Source: Eublepharis macularius (lineage: Eukaryota; Chordata; Lepidosauria; Squamata; Eublepharidae). From it: 64,000 nt of DNA. Location: contig NC_072806.1 of assembly GCF_028583425.1 (NCBI RefSeq), forward strand, positions 31,294,001 through 31,358,000, given 5' to 3'. The number at the start of each line of letters is the position of its first letter. Position 1 is the first letter of the stretch. Positions 47,001 through 55,452 of the stretch are shown here, piece after piece. Both the position numbers and the translations under genes were made by a program. Under the pieces are notes generated by a model that was not told the DNA's origin, made no database searches, and worked only from the letters and a program-made list of their open reading frames with translations.

Positions 47001-49928
47001 TCTTCCCTTGAGCCATGGCCTTTGTGATTCACTCTGCCTACACTACTTTCTTGACTTTGAGGGTCTCCCTACGCCTCCCATTCAGGCTGCCTCGGCCTGC
47101 TTGTCGGATCAATGATTTTGACTCAGCTGCCAGTTGGCTGCTACAGCTCAGCCCTGTGAGAAGGGCAATGGACCACTCCAAGAAAATCACAAGCGGGGAA
47201 ATTGCTCTAGCACACCAGTGTTTACTTGCGCATCCAATTCCCCCACCCTCTGGCTTCTGGAGCTGAAAGCACGTTGCCATTTCCTGATGCAAGCTTCTCA
47301 CTGAAGACTTAGGGGCTAGAAACTTGCATGACTTTTTATTTAAGATGAAATATGAGGTTAGGAGGGTGCCTGAACTCCACTGAATGTGGAGTTTAGCCAG
47401 TTTGGTGTAGTGGTTAAGAGCGGCAGGGCTCTAATCTGGAGAGCCGGGTTTGATTCCCCACTCCTCCCCTTGACGCCAGCTGGGTGACCTTGGGTTAATC
47501 ACAGCTCTCTCAGAGCCCTCTCACCCCCACCCACCTCGCAGGGTGATTGTTGTGAGGATAATAATAACACACTTTGTAAACAGTTCTGAGTGGGCGTTAA
47601 GTTGTCCTGAAGGTTGTTATATAAATTGCATGTTATTATTATGTTATTTTTATTATTATGTGCCCAAAAGCACATTCCGGCCTCTAGCTTGTCTGGCTGT
47701 CTTCTGTCAGCTTCTCAAAATACAATGAACAGGTCACCCACTAATCCACCCCACCCAGCCAAAAGCAACTTGCCATTCACTCCCCTCACTGGTGTCACAC
47801 AAAAGTGGCATTACCTGTCTGCACTAACAAAGACAATCTCGAATTTTTGTCCCCCGTCCTTGATTTTCCGATAGGATTCCACCAAGACACGAGTGAGGCT
47901 TCTGCAGGGAGGGCACTGCCAAAAAAAAGACGCAGCAACGATGCTGAAGTACTTTCATTGAGTCAGGCTGATCCACAGCCAATTGCCTGGTCCCCTCCAG
48001 GGAATGGAAATCGCTTCCTGATGTGGGGAAAGTTTTTGGTAAACTGGGAAAGAGTAGGGGGTAGATATATTGTTGAACGCTTTCACAGCTGGAGAACAAT
48101 GGTTGTTGTGGATTTTCCAGGCTGTATCGCCGTGGTCTTGGCATTGTAGTTCCTGACGTTTCGCCAGCAGCTGTGACTGGCATCTTCAGAGGTATAGCAC
48201 CAAAAGACAGAGATCTCTCAGTGTCAAACTCAAATCTGGTTCTGACACTGAGAGATCTCTGTCTTTCGCTGCTACACCTCTGAAGATGCCAGCCACAGCT
48301 GCTGGCGAAACGTCAGGAACTACAATGCCAAGACCACGGCTATACAGCCCGGAAAATCCACAACAACCAGTAGGGGGTGGGTTGTCCTCTTTCCGGATTC
48401 TCTGAGCGCAAGCAGGTGGGCTGCCAAAACACTCACTGTGGACAAGCCACGTTGCCAAGCATCCTCCCACATTCCCCCAAACCCCCCTCCTCAGTTTTGA
48501 GAGTCAGATCCCGACTTACCCAATGTGCAGAGAAGTAAACACCAACATAGGAGCCCTCCAGTGTGCTGCTGTCAAGAGACTGGCCTTTGTTTTGGACCAA
48601 AGGACCAGCAACCACCTCTTGGAAGGGACGGGGACCCCACGGGAACTCCAGACCTGGCACGGGTAGAGAAGACAGCGGAGGGAAGGAAAAGCAAGAGTGT
48701 GATAGAGCACCCCAACCAGCTTCTCCTGCTTTCCAAAGAAATCCCTGGCAGCATTCTGCACAACGTAGAGGTACCATTTTCAAAAATCCCCACCCATCCT
48801 GCATCAAGGCGGTCTGCTGCAGAACTCTTGTGTGCACACCCACCCAGGGAATCCGGGGTACATGTTTGGACAACAGCCTCTCTCAGCCAGTGACAGTTCC
48901 ACAGTAAATTTCTTGGCTAAAGCCGCAGGAAATACATGCTTTTTTTTTTTTACACTGGCTCACAGCCAAGGCTCTGGCAGCAGATTGCAGGCAAACACAC
49001 ACATAAAATAAACACACACATAAAATACACAACAGGCACAAAAACGTAAGCAAAATTAAACTAAGTAAAGAAATCATAACACAACATAAAAGCATGAGCA
49101 GTAAAATTCTAAAAATGCAATATACAACTTTTAAGAATGTTTTAAACTGCCGCTAAGAATAAAACTTTAGTAGTGGATTAAAAAAATAAAACTTTTACAG
49201 CCAATAAAGTAGATACTGTCAAATTTTGCCGTGGGTAAAACAATTCACTAAATCGGTGCAAGAAAAAAAAAGAGTTGCACTTACTGTAACCACTATTCAT
49301 TGATGTCTTCTGTGAAGGCACACATAGGATCAAGAGCCATACTGCCGATTGGCAGGCCTGCGAATGCGCAATCCCATGTGGGATTGCACAGAAGACAGAC
49401 AATGAATAAAACAATCCCCAAGCTTGTGACCTGCTTACTTGAGGCACCAAATTAAGGACCAGGGGTTGGGGAAACATTTGGCAAAAAGAGAGGTAGGCAA
49501 AGAGGGGTGAGAAGGGAATTCCACATTTCAGGTAGATGCATAGTACCACAACCTCTGCAGATCTCTCCTTCCAGATGTTACAACAAAACCATTTGTGATG
49601 GGCACAAACCAAACATTTTCTGGCTGCCCTCATGCCTGGGTACAACTGAAAGTTCCCCTGTTTCAAAAACCATGAATCGGTCTCCAATTTGCAGTGATAT
49701 CTGAAGGCAGGCCCCTGGGCCACCTGGGCTTTGGTTAACCCCACGATCCAGAATTCTGGCCAAACCAGGGCAGTCAAGGAGGATTACATACGCTGCATGT
49801 GCAATTTTACCTTCAGGGTCGTCTCGGATTACCAGGAGGCCATTCTGGCACACAACTTTCCCAGTGATGGCATCTATAAATATCAGCGAGGGAATGTTGG
49901 AGACTCGGAACTTGTTCCAGAGTTTCAA
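22859..49928 (-). CDS. NXN: NXN, nucleoredoxin (partial: coding exons 2-8)
   Basis: Joined exons on the minus strand: 49928-49811, 48653-48520, 47915-47815, 45873-45767, 36381-36202, 28285-28161, 23041-22859. They total 948 nt, 315 codons plus stop. Full-length human NXN is 435 aa, so about 120 N-terminal residues, encoded by one upstream exon, lie outside the window. The thioredoxin-like domain holds the redox motif WCPPC (W at 84, CPPC at 85-88 of this part). It is followed by EMPWLAVPY, RLYGIQGIPTLIILDPKGE and a PDI-like C-terminal region (EFPWHPKPVLEL, LLFFVAGE, EPI-stop). NXN is a cytosolic/nuclear disulfide oxidoreductase; by known biology it binds Dishevelled under redox control and restrains Wnt signalling. 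All junctions are GT-AG, all phases agree, and I see no disruption. Confidence 0.96.
23042..28160 (-). other. NXN intron 7
   Basis: 5.1 kb. Contains a GGGTTGCC foldback copy (25074-25273) and a MIR-like stretch (about 25480-25610: ggcctactttacagggctgt). Homopolymer G runs near 23160, 23508 and 26720. No further element recognised. Confidence 0.6.
25074..25273. mobile_element. GGGTTGCC foldback family, copy with 10-bp duplication
   Basis: Starts GGGTTG and ends GGCAACTCTA; inner arms (ggaaattcctggagat, ccacctggaggctggcaact) are family-typical. Flanks ctcccccata (25064-25073) and ctcccccagc (25274-25283) match at 8 of 10 bases. Confidence 0.65.
28161..28285 (-). CDS. NXN: NXN coding exon 7
   Basis: DSDDDGESEAAKQLIQPIAE through LLFFVAGE. 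Acceptor CTTACAG, donor GTACGG. Confidence 0.95.
28742..28980 (+). repeat. tRNA-derived SINE (squamate)
   Basis: tRNA-like head (agccagcatggttatggtgc, then caggctcaaatccccac as the B box), body with tgggtgacctcgggccagtc and cctacctcatagggttgttg, and tail ggtataaataatgtaaata. Confidence 0.85.
30335..30890 (+). repeat. tRNA-SINE-like repeat split by a hAT MITE
   Basis: The head (tgcaagttcaaatctcgctt) and body (ccttacagcgttgttgtaag) run to 30456. The body resumes at 30831 with gttgtaagaatcacagaaag after the MITE. The duplicated 8 bases are gttgtaag. Confidence 0.6.
30457..30830. mobile_element. hAT-type foldback MITE, copy 1
   Basis: Palindromic core (ggccccgccccctgatctcc and its inverse), ends CTGGGCTTTTTC and AAAAAACCCTG, perfect 8-bp duplication gttgtaag (30449-30456, 30831-30838). 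Confidence 0.88.
32645..32932. repeat. FB-A foldback retroposon copy 3, 12-bp duplication
   Basis: Begins atagatccagaggagttagc and ends ggactctatacta; arms inverted. Perfect 12-bp duplication tttctccatttc at 32633-32644 and 32933-32944. Confidence 0.9.
33440..33600 (+). repeat. MIR/tRNA-SINE-like remnant
   Basis: gttcaagtcttgccttggct, then atgtggccttaagcaagcca and cttccagggctgttgctagg follow the order of a tRNA-type SINE. Diverged. Confidence 0.5.
34688..35005. mobile_element. hAT-type foldback MITE, copy 2
   Basis: Ends CAGGGCTTTTTTTC and AAAAAAAGCCCTG; perfect 8-bp duplication atggtaag (34680-34687, 35006-35013). Confidence 0.92.
35175..35372 (-). repeat. tRNA-derived SINE, reversed
   Basis: Reverse complement reads ccatggctcagtggaagagc (A box), tgcatgcagaggttcccagg and ttcaatccccagcatctcc (B box). 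The tail end contains gaagctgccttatactgaat. Confidence 0.8.
35645..35855 (-). repeat. 5S rRNA-derived SINE, reversed
   Basis: Reverse complement carries 5S rRNA text: gcctgatctcatcagatctc, agaagctaagcagaatcagt and ggatgggagac (box C, plus coordinates 35762-35772). The body ends with ggtcaccataagtcagctat. Confidence 0.85.
36202..36381 (-). CDS. NXN: NXN coding exon 6
   Basis: Finishes a Gly codon, then IPTLIILDPKGEVITRQGRV through GPCLVLFV plus one base. Donor GTATGG. The start was set by phase (180 nt). Confidence 0.93.
36534..37010 (+). repeat. L2-like LINE 3' end
   Basis: ggaccgtctctccctgtatg, ggcccagcgggacatatta, gggcctgtaagacagagctg and caccgcccagagcccctgag match what I recall of lizard L2 3' ends. 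It finishes in an AAT/AAC microsatellite. Confidence 0.7.
37400..37570 (-). repeat. tRNA-derived SINE, reversed and diverged
   Basis: Reverse complement contains gtggcacagtggcagagtcc (A box) and gcatgccgaaaggtcagccc; the far end has agctgcctccttgtaccaag. Confidence 0.6.
37597..37840. mobile_element. hAT-type foldback MITE, copy 3
   Basis: Ends CAGGGCTTTTTTTC and AAAAAAAGCTCTG. Duplication cccgtttc (37589-37596) and cccatttc (37841-37848), 7 of 8. A shorter, almost perfect palindrome. Confidence 0.9.
38143..38331. repeat. FB-A foldback retroposon copy 4
   Basis: Starts atagatccagaggagttcgc and ends ggtgctactggactctttta; a compact palindrome folding at tcagatctga. Confidence 0.85.
39007..39154. 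mobile_element. Foldback MITE with AGTGATTCCGCACACG ends
   Basis: Left arm agtgattccgcacacgttgg and ataatgcactt return inverted as aagtgcattat and ccaacgtgtgtggaatcact. No clear duplication at the flanks. Confidence 0.75.
40078..40215 (-). repeat. MIR/tRNA-SINE-like remnant, reversed
   Basis: Reverse complement carries a B-box-like ggtttgaatcctgcc and gcctaccttgtag-type text. Confidence 0.45.
41215..41331 (-). repeat. FB-A retroposon copy 5, single unit of 117 bp
   Basis: The one non-palindromic full-looking unit. On the minus strand it starts ccatgcatctgacgaaga and ends with ggctaactggatc. Perfect 13-bp duplication agaaagtggaatg at 41202-41214 and 41332-41344. Confidence 0.92.
42520..43316. 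repeat. FB-A locus with a 52-bp tandem array
   Basis: Twelve consecutive units start at 42551 and then every 52 bases to 43123 (caactttattgtagcataag at each start), preceded by a partial unit. An inverted single FB-A arm (about 43181-43316) closes the locus, ending ctaactccccctggatct. Confidence 0.97.
44254..44600. repeat. Foldback repeat related to FB-A, carrying a nested palindrome
   Basis: Outer arms: cagcacctcaaagaccaact, agatttccgg and the inverse ccggaaatttagttggtctt, atgctactgga, ending tagaccaacatggctaccca. An inner palindrome sits at 44301-44449. Confidence 0.7.
44301..44449. mobile_element. Nested GC-rich palindromic element
   Basis: Arms gggccgtttccagacggttg and acctgcacccgggacatcgc return inverted on the right, ending gtctggaaacggcc. 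The inner stem gtgccagggaaaa/ttttccctggcac is perfect. Confidence 0.85.
45230..45450 (+). repeat. 5S rRNA-derived SINE
   Basis: gcctgatcttgtcagatatt, ggaagctaagtagggtcggc and ggatgggagac (45313-45323) are the 5S internal-promoter region. The body follows (gttgccataggtcagctgcg, actcatggcacttta) and ends in an ACAC tract. Confidence 0.9.
45767..45873 (-). CDS. NXN: NXN coding exon 5
   Basis: RSEDSFKQYFSEMPWLAVPY through RLYGIQ plus one base. Acceptor CCTCTAG, donor GTAGGA. Confidence 0.96.
46505..46915 (+). repeat. CR1-like LINE 3' region, interrupted
   Basis: tagaaccatagaatcggaag, ggtcatctagcccagcccct and gcacaatgcagg, then tccctggccaaactggcctg and ccttcctgccctccctctca, follow the order of reptile CR1-type 3' sequence. 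It is split by 46639-46740. Confidence 0.75.
46639..46740. mobile_element. 102-bp insertion with 13-bp target duplication
   Basis: ccatgcacagaag occurs at 46626-46638 and again at 46741-46753, and the CR1-like text is continuous if one copy and the insert are removed. I do not recognise the insert. Confidence 0.7.
47393..47660 (+). repeat. Sauria-type tRNA-derived SINE
   Basis: tagccagtttggtgtagtgg (A box), gccgggtttgattcccca (B box), tgggtgaccttgggttaatc, ctcgcagggtgattgttgtg, ending in an ATT-rich tail. Confidence 0.9.
47815..47915 (-). CDS. NXN: NXN coding exon 4 (CPPC redox site)
   Basis: 33 codons plus two bases: CPPCRSLTRVLVESYRKI through FEIVFVSAD. Both redox cysteines open this exon. 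Acceptor TTTTGGCAG, donor GTAATG. Confidence 0.96.
48152..48192 (-). ncRNA. Hammerhead-ribozyme-like core, minus strand (NXN sense)
   Basis: Same motif on the other arm: CTGAAGA at 48189-48183, hairpin with one G-U pair, GAAAC, GTC. It would be present in NXN pre-mRNA. Confidence 0.45.
48277..48317 (+). ncRNA. Hammerhead-ribozyme-like core, plus strand
   Basis: CTGAAGA (48280-48286), hairpin gccagc/gctggc (48288-48293, 48301-48306), GAAAC (48307-48311), GTC (48312-48314), with a 3-bp stem I cct/agg. Stem III has no loop, so the fold would need two molecules. One unpaired base sits between CTGAAGA and the hairpin. Confidence 0.45.
48520..48653 (-). CDS. NXN: NXN coding exon 3
   Basis: Finishes the split Gly codon and encodes LEFPWGPRPF through VGVYFSAHW. 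Ends exactly after the Trp of the WCPPC motif. Donor GTAAGT. Confidence 0.95.
48654..49810 (-). other. NXN intron 2
   Basis: 1.16 kb, AT-rich in the middle (about 48940-49260). No recognised element. Confidence 0.6.
49811..49928 (-). CDS. NXN: NXN coding exon 2
   Basis: First 39 codons in the window plus one base (LKLWNKFRVSNIPSLIF through LLVIRDDPE). Acceptor CTTCTAG, donor GTAAAA. Numbering assumes a single upstream coding exon, as in human. Confidence 0.95.
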
Positions 49929-49954
49929 CTAGAAGAGAAGGGGAGGGAGAATTT

Positions 49955-50060
49955 AATTTAATTTATTGGATTTATTGTCCACCCTCCCCGCAAGCGGGCT
50001 CAGGGCAGGTTACAACATCAACAACAGTACAATAAAAGAAAAAGCATAAAAATGCACAAT
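49955..50060 (-). repeat. SINE 3' tail, reversed
   Basis: tggatttattgtccaccctc, cccgcaagcgggctcagggc match the reversed end of squamate SINE/LINE tails. Confidence 0.5.
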
Positions 50061-50302
50061 AAATAGGGAATAAATGGAAACAACCACAATACAAAAGTTA
50101 AAACCATCCTATCCACGATATGGCATTTGTAGTTTCACAAACAGTACACTCTGACACCCAGATATCGTGGGGTACAACAAGAAAGGTTAACCAAGATTGA
50201 ACGAGCAGAGCAAGACGGGCCAAAAAAGGCCACAGCAGGAAAGCTGGTCGGACAGTTCGCCCATGCCTCAACCACAGCCTCAGGCTGTGAAAAGCAGACC
50301 CA

Positions 50303-50504
50303 GAGCCAAGCTACAAGCGACGCCTGACACAGGTTGGACACTTGTCAGCTTCCCTCAAGTTTTGATGGGAAATGTAGGCGTCCTGGTGTTGCAGCTGTAA
50401 TGGAGAGCCAAGCTGTAAAACCAGGATGCCTACATTTCCCATCAAAACTTGAGGTAAACTGACAAGTGTCCAACCTGTGTCAGGCGTCACTTGTAGCTTG
50501 GCTC
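50303..50504. mobile_element. GAGCCAAGC foldback element, copy 2
   Basis: Near-perfect palindrome: gagccaagctacaagcgacg at the left, cgtcacttgtagcttggctc at the right, with caagttttgatgggaaatgt and its inverse inside. A half copy lies at about 50950-51005. Confidence 0.9.
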
Positions 50505-50644
50505 ACAGATGAAGGGTGGGCAAAGAATCGACCGTAAGTCCCTGTGCAGGGAGAAAGGTGGGGCAGAATTGGTTTAATGACTAAATAAAAGGAAGCAAGG
50601 AAAGGAGGGAGGTTATCTTTATGGATCATCTTCCCATGTCTCTC

Positions 50645-50910
50645 CCATCCAACAGTGGCAGAGTATGTAGGAGGCCCCATGTTCGATCCCTGGCCCCTCC
50701 AGCTAACGCATGTCATGTAAAAGGCTGAAGAACATCAGCTGGTCAAAGGAGCCAAGATGAGCTAGAGGGGCTCATGGCCCTTTTCAAGGCAGCAGAGGAC
50801 CTGCTTTACATGCACAAGGTATCTTCCGTTAAGGGGTCTCAGGCAAAAGCTCTTTCAGTTCAGAGGGATCCTGAAAGGCCATTGCCAGTTGGAGTAGGTG
50901 ATGCTAATAG
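50645..50910 (+). repeat. tRNA-derived SINE, diverged
   Basis: cagtggcagagtatgtagga and gttcgatccctggcccct are head-like; agctctttcagttcagaggg and ggtgatgctaatagtctata are body-like. Confidence 0.45.
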
Positions 50911-52591
50911 TCTATAAGGCAGGTGTGCACATCAACCAGGTATGTGCAAGACCAGCCAAGCTGCAAGAACTACATTTCCCATCAAAACTTGAGGGAAGCT
51001 GACTCTCTAAGGAACACTTGTGTGAAAACGTTCCTTCCTTTTGCATGAGGCCTTGGGAGTAACTCCTTATTCCTCACCCCAAACAAAAACTAAGCCCACA
51101 TCCTTTGGCGGGCATCTACGCCCCTTCTCCGTCCCTCCCCTTCTCCCTTCCATTCCCTGTTGCCTCCTCCGGCATCAAAATCTAGATTCCTCGGGGGCAG
51201 AGGCAAATCTCTTTTATTTTGCTGAAGCAACTCCCTCAAGTACCAGGGCCAACAAAGGCCCTGCAGACGTCACAGACTACCACCAATTTCCCCAACAGCC
51301 CCAGATAAAAACCAGCCGTACCATAATGGAGCTTGCAGGATCGAAAACTGGCTACGAACACCACATTTCAGTTTGAAAATCTCGATTTCTGACTACAGTC
51401 CCCTCTACTCAGCTCAAGACTGCCGTTCCCCAACCACACTAACAAAATTCAAGAGAAGCATTACCATTTTTGTGCCCTTTGTGCATAAACTGCGTTAGAA
51501 TGATGTAAATTGTATATATCATATAAACAGCATCAGAGAAACCTGTAAGCCGAGAACAGCAGTGACAAAAATATGGGCAAAAAGGCTCATAGTGACAACG
51601 CATGAAAAGAAAACTGGGTATATTTGTAGTCTTTAAGGCGACATCACCGCACCGTGGCTGATTCCCCCTTCAAAGCAAGAAGGTATCCGCTTCAAGTACT
51701 GAAGAGAGCAGCTTTGGGAAATGCAACCTTGCCATGTTCCCTCAAATACCACTCGTGCCAGAGAAAAATCAAGCCCACAGTTCACCGAAGATGGTTCCCA
51801 GGCCAAAAGGGGATTTTTAAGAGAGTTTCCGCGGTCTTGAGGCACCTCAGTACATGTTTGCAGATGGTCAGCGGAGAGCCGCTGGAGTGTCCACTTAAGA
51901 TGGAAAAATCCCTCTATTTATTTGGCCAGACTTGGCAACCTCCGAGCCAGACGAAGGCCAGGGTTACATCAGCTTTCTTGGCTTAGAGGGTTTGGAGCTT
52001 CACATTACAAGCGGGCCAATGTGGCACAAGTTCACAGGCCGAGAAGCAAGGGGAGGACTCGATCTTGGAGCGTCTCTAGAGAGGCAAGGTCAAGTTTACC
52101 GGGAGGGAGAGAAGATTGGGGAGGAAACTGCAAGCCAAGGCGAGCAAGACGTTGAGTCAGGAAAATGAAAGCTCCACAGTCACCCCTTCCGCTGAAGGGA
52201 TTTACGCTCAAATCACGTCAAAGCTGAGTACTTTGGGGTTTGTGAGGTTTTAACCGCTACATTTTTACCGAGTGCTTTGCGATGGAACTATTTGTTAATA
52301 AATCCCTTGGTGAAAAGAGGGATTCGACACTTAGATTATTACTGGGCTTCAAACCAAAAGGAAAGGGGGTGGGGGTGGGGAGAAAAAAACAGCAGCAATT
52401 TTCTGGCCCTTTTTACAATGGAGAGGAATGGAAGCATGCTTAGAACTTAGAGAGAGATTTTCTAGAACTTCCAACAAATCCTTTCCAACAAATCTGAGAC
52501 AGGCCTACATTATCATCTCCAAGCTTGCTTAAAGGTGGAACCAAACCTCAGACTACACAATATCCTGAAATTTGTGATCCGAACTATAGAT

Positions 52592-52794
52592 TAGGGTTCC
52601 CAACACTGGCCTGGAAATTCCTGGAGGTTACGGGGTGGTAACTGTGGAGGGGAGGGAGCTGTACAGAGATGAGATGCCATGCAGTCTTGCTTCTAAAGCT
52701 GCCCACCTCCTCCAGAGGAACTGATCTTTGTAGCTTGGCGCTCAGTTGCAATTCTGGGAGAATTCCAGGCCCCACTTGGAGATTGGTAAACCTA
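52592..52794. repeat. GGGTTGCC foldback family, diverged copy
   Basis: Starts agggttcccaacactggcct, includes cctggaaattcctggaggtt and ctccagaggaactgatcttt, ends gattggtaaaccta. No clear flanking duplication. Confidence 0.65.
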
Positions 52795-53030
52795 TTCCAG
52801 ATCTGGGATGTGGCCCAGAAAAACAGCCACGGCCCTATCTGGATCGGGGCCACGACATTTGGGAAGGGAGAGAGGGAATTAACTCTTCCCTCCCAGGCTG
52901 TTTCCTCAATCAAGGCTGCCCCCCCTGGTTGTTTTCAGCCCCAGAAGGGGGGGGGAAAGGTAGGAAGGGGGGAGGCAGGCATGGAATGAAGCCTACTTTT
53001 AAAGCATCTCAGGAGCAGGCATTTAGGATA

Positions 53031-53247
53031 GGGTTGCCAGCCTCCAGGTAGTGGCTGGAGATCTCCCAGAATTATAACTGGTCTCCAGGCCACAGAGATC
53101 AGTTCACCTGGAGAAAATGGCTACTTTTTGGGGTGGACTGTATGGAATTATGCCATGCCAAGGTCCTTTCCCTCCCCAAACCCCACTTTCTCCAAGTTTC
53201 ACCCTCTAGATCTCCAGGCATTTCCCAACTTGGAGCTGGCAACCCTA
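53031..53247. mobile_element. GGGTTGCC foldback family, copy with perfect 10-bp duplication
   Basis: Starts GGGTTGCCAGCC, ends CTGGCAACCCTA. Duplication atttaggata at 53021-53030 and 53248-53257. Confidence 0.9.
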
Positions 53248-54387
53248 ATTTAGGATACATAGAAATGCACACCACAGCCTCAGTCCACATCCTCCACCCC
53301 TCATGGCTGGTTTTTAGGGCCCAAATGACACAGGCCCCTGGAGTTTGAACCATGGTGTGTCCAAAAGTGCAGAGCTGCCACAGAAAACGGCAGCCCTAAG
53401 GCCCCCCCCCACCGCTTTCCCCTGCAGGCTGCCACATGTCTCATCCTGAGCATGTCTCCATTCCTTCTGGGGCAGCCACTGATGCACAACTGGGCAGGAC
53501 ATGGGGGGAGCCATACCACAGATCAGGGTGTGGCCAGACCTCTGATTCTGCTGACCCAGGCAGCAGCGCCCTTTCTCTGCTAAAGGCTGCTTCTGCCTTA
53601 AAGCAGAGGTTTGTGCCCAAAGAGAGTATTGATGGGGGGTGGGTGGGATAGGTGCTTCTCAGCTCACAGTCTGCACCCTCCGCTGCTCTGCCATGATACA
53701 TACAGTCTCAGCAGCAAGGACTGCAGCTCACATGTCTTGCAGCTGCCTCTAATTCTTGCCCTTGCACATGTCGACCAAACCCCAGGGCGGGCAGCCCCTG
53801 GCAGAGGGACATGCTTCCAGATGCCACAACATACTTCTGGCCAGTTTCTAGGTGGACAACGAAGGACTCCCTTTGCGATGTTCTACCTATGCTCTGTGGC
53901 AGTGTGCACCCAGTACCCCTCCTTCCCTTTGAAAGGCACTTTTTGGCTTGGTGGAAGGAAGCCCAGAGGCAAAGAAAAGGTGAAAAGGACAGACTCATCC
54001 ATGTTCAAAGTCTGATTCGCTGCCTTGACTCGGGTTCTTGGAGTGAGGAAGGAGCAGAGCAGACTCAAAGGGCCGGAAATGGGCCTCAGGCGCCCATTTA
54101 GCTGTTACCAATGAACAGGGTCTGAGTCAAGGTTTTTTTTTTAAATTCAGAAAAGCAGTGGATCTCTAGCTAATACCATGGAGGAGGTGGGGGGAGGGGG
54201 GAGAAAACACAAGGTTTTTCTCAGCTGTCGAGAATTTTCAGCTGACTAGCCACCCGCCTTGCAAGCACTTCAATTTAAATACAGTTTGCATATTACCAAT
54301 TTATTTCGTTTTGCAAAGCCAAAGAGCGGGATGAATTACAGCACAGCAAACAGCGCAGCAGCGCCTGCACCACTGCCCCCCAGAAGC

Positions 54388-54480
54388 CACGGCTGAATGG
54401 CAGAGCACATGCTTTGCATGCACAAGGAGGATCTGGGTTCACCCCCACCCCCACCCCACATCTTCAGTTAAGAGGCCTGC
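54388..54480 (+). repeat. tRNA-derived SINE head
   Basis: cacggctgaatggcagagca (A box), tttgcatgcacaaggaggat, ctgggttcaccccc (B box). Confidence 0.6.
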
Positions 54481-55452
54481 AGGTTGCAAGGATAGGAAGA
54501 GACTTTTGCCGAGGCGCGGAAGATTACGCTTGGAATCCATCATTCCGGGCTCGGATGGCGCAATCGTCAGCCTCGGGGAAAATGCTTCTATCCTCCCTTA
54601 ACAGCAGAAAGTTCCTCCAGCAATAGGTTTAGCAGTAAAATATTAGATCCAGGAAAAGTCTCCCCCAAAGCAAACAGGCGCACAGCTGGTTAGGAGAGGA
54701 GCGCTTTGCTGCTGAAATTACTGATGTTTCATATGCACAAGCATGCAAAAACTGATAAGGGGGGGATATATAACCATGGAGATATTGGCTGCCGCACTAT
54801 ACTGCTAATCTTTGAACTGAACACAAAAAGCTGCCTTCTCTTGAGTCAGACCATGGGTCTTCCAAGCTCAGGACTGTCTACTCTGACAGGCAACAGCACG
54901 CTAGAGTCTCCGAGATGCTTCTGTGTGATGTTTCTCCATATAACTCCCATTGCTGCTGGGAATGCAGAGATATTCGTGGTAGCAATGGGACATCCACACA
55001 ACAGTTTCCCCCACACTTTCCTTTCCTCTGCTCTCCATGACCCCCATTTCCAGAACGGATTTTTAAAAAAACCCTAGTAATAGCTAGATCACTATAGCAT
55101 TATAATGTTATAAAGATCTACTGCAACAATATACTAGTTCTTCCAAATTCTCTGTTTTTTAAAAAAAATGCTGATCTTTAGCCCTTTTTGTTGCAGAGGT
55201 AAAAGGGGAAAGCTGCATGTTTGCAACAGAAAGGGATAGAGACCTTTAAAAAAATTAAAGCTGGGAATTCAGAGGAACTAGTACATTGCTGCAAAAGATC
55301 ATTATAACACTATAAAAATTTAGCTATTTCCAACTTTGGTAAAACGTCTGACACACACACCCCCAGTAGTATAGTGGGGAAAACAGCATCTGCAAGGGGC
55401 CGAGTGGTGCTGTTGGAAGCAGGACCCTTGAATAACATGCCCCTTCCTGCCC

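Larger units (their letters stand above)
45874..47814 (-). other. NXN intron 4
   Basis: Holds a CR1-like LINE end with an insertion (46505-46915) and a Sauria-type SINE (47393-47660). A reversed tRNA-SINE head may lie at about 46960-47015. Confidence 0.65.
48063..48368. mobile_element. Penelope-like palindromic retroelement fragment with two hammerhead-like cores
   Basis: Arms ggttgttgtggattttccag ... and the inverse ... ctggaaaatcc-type end, including gcattgtagttcctgacgtt and its inverse. Flanked by a perfect 10-bp duplication agtagggggt (48053-48062, 48369-48378). Similar text is familiar to me from Penelope-like elements of reptiles and frogs; the assignment is inferred, no reverse transcriptase is present. 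Confidence 0.7.
47916..48519 (-). other. NXN intron 3 (splits W from CPPC)
   Basis: 604 bp; about half is the Penelope-like palindrome at 48063-48368. Confidence 0.8.

Noticed and set aside
49178..49777. Open frame of 199 codons on the minus strand next to NXN exon 2
   Set aside because: It lies mostly in NXN intron 2 and no family resemblance is visible; probably chance.
54388..54480. tRNA genes at the tRNA-like heads (also 35175-35372, 47393-47470, 56790-56850)
   Set aside because: A and B boxes are present but the cloverleaf is not intact and each continues into a SINE body.
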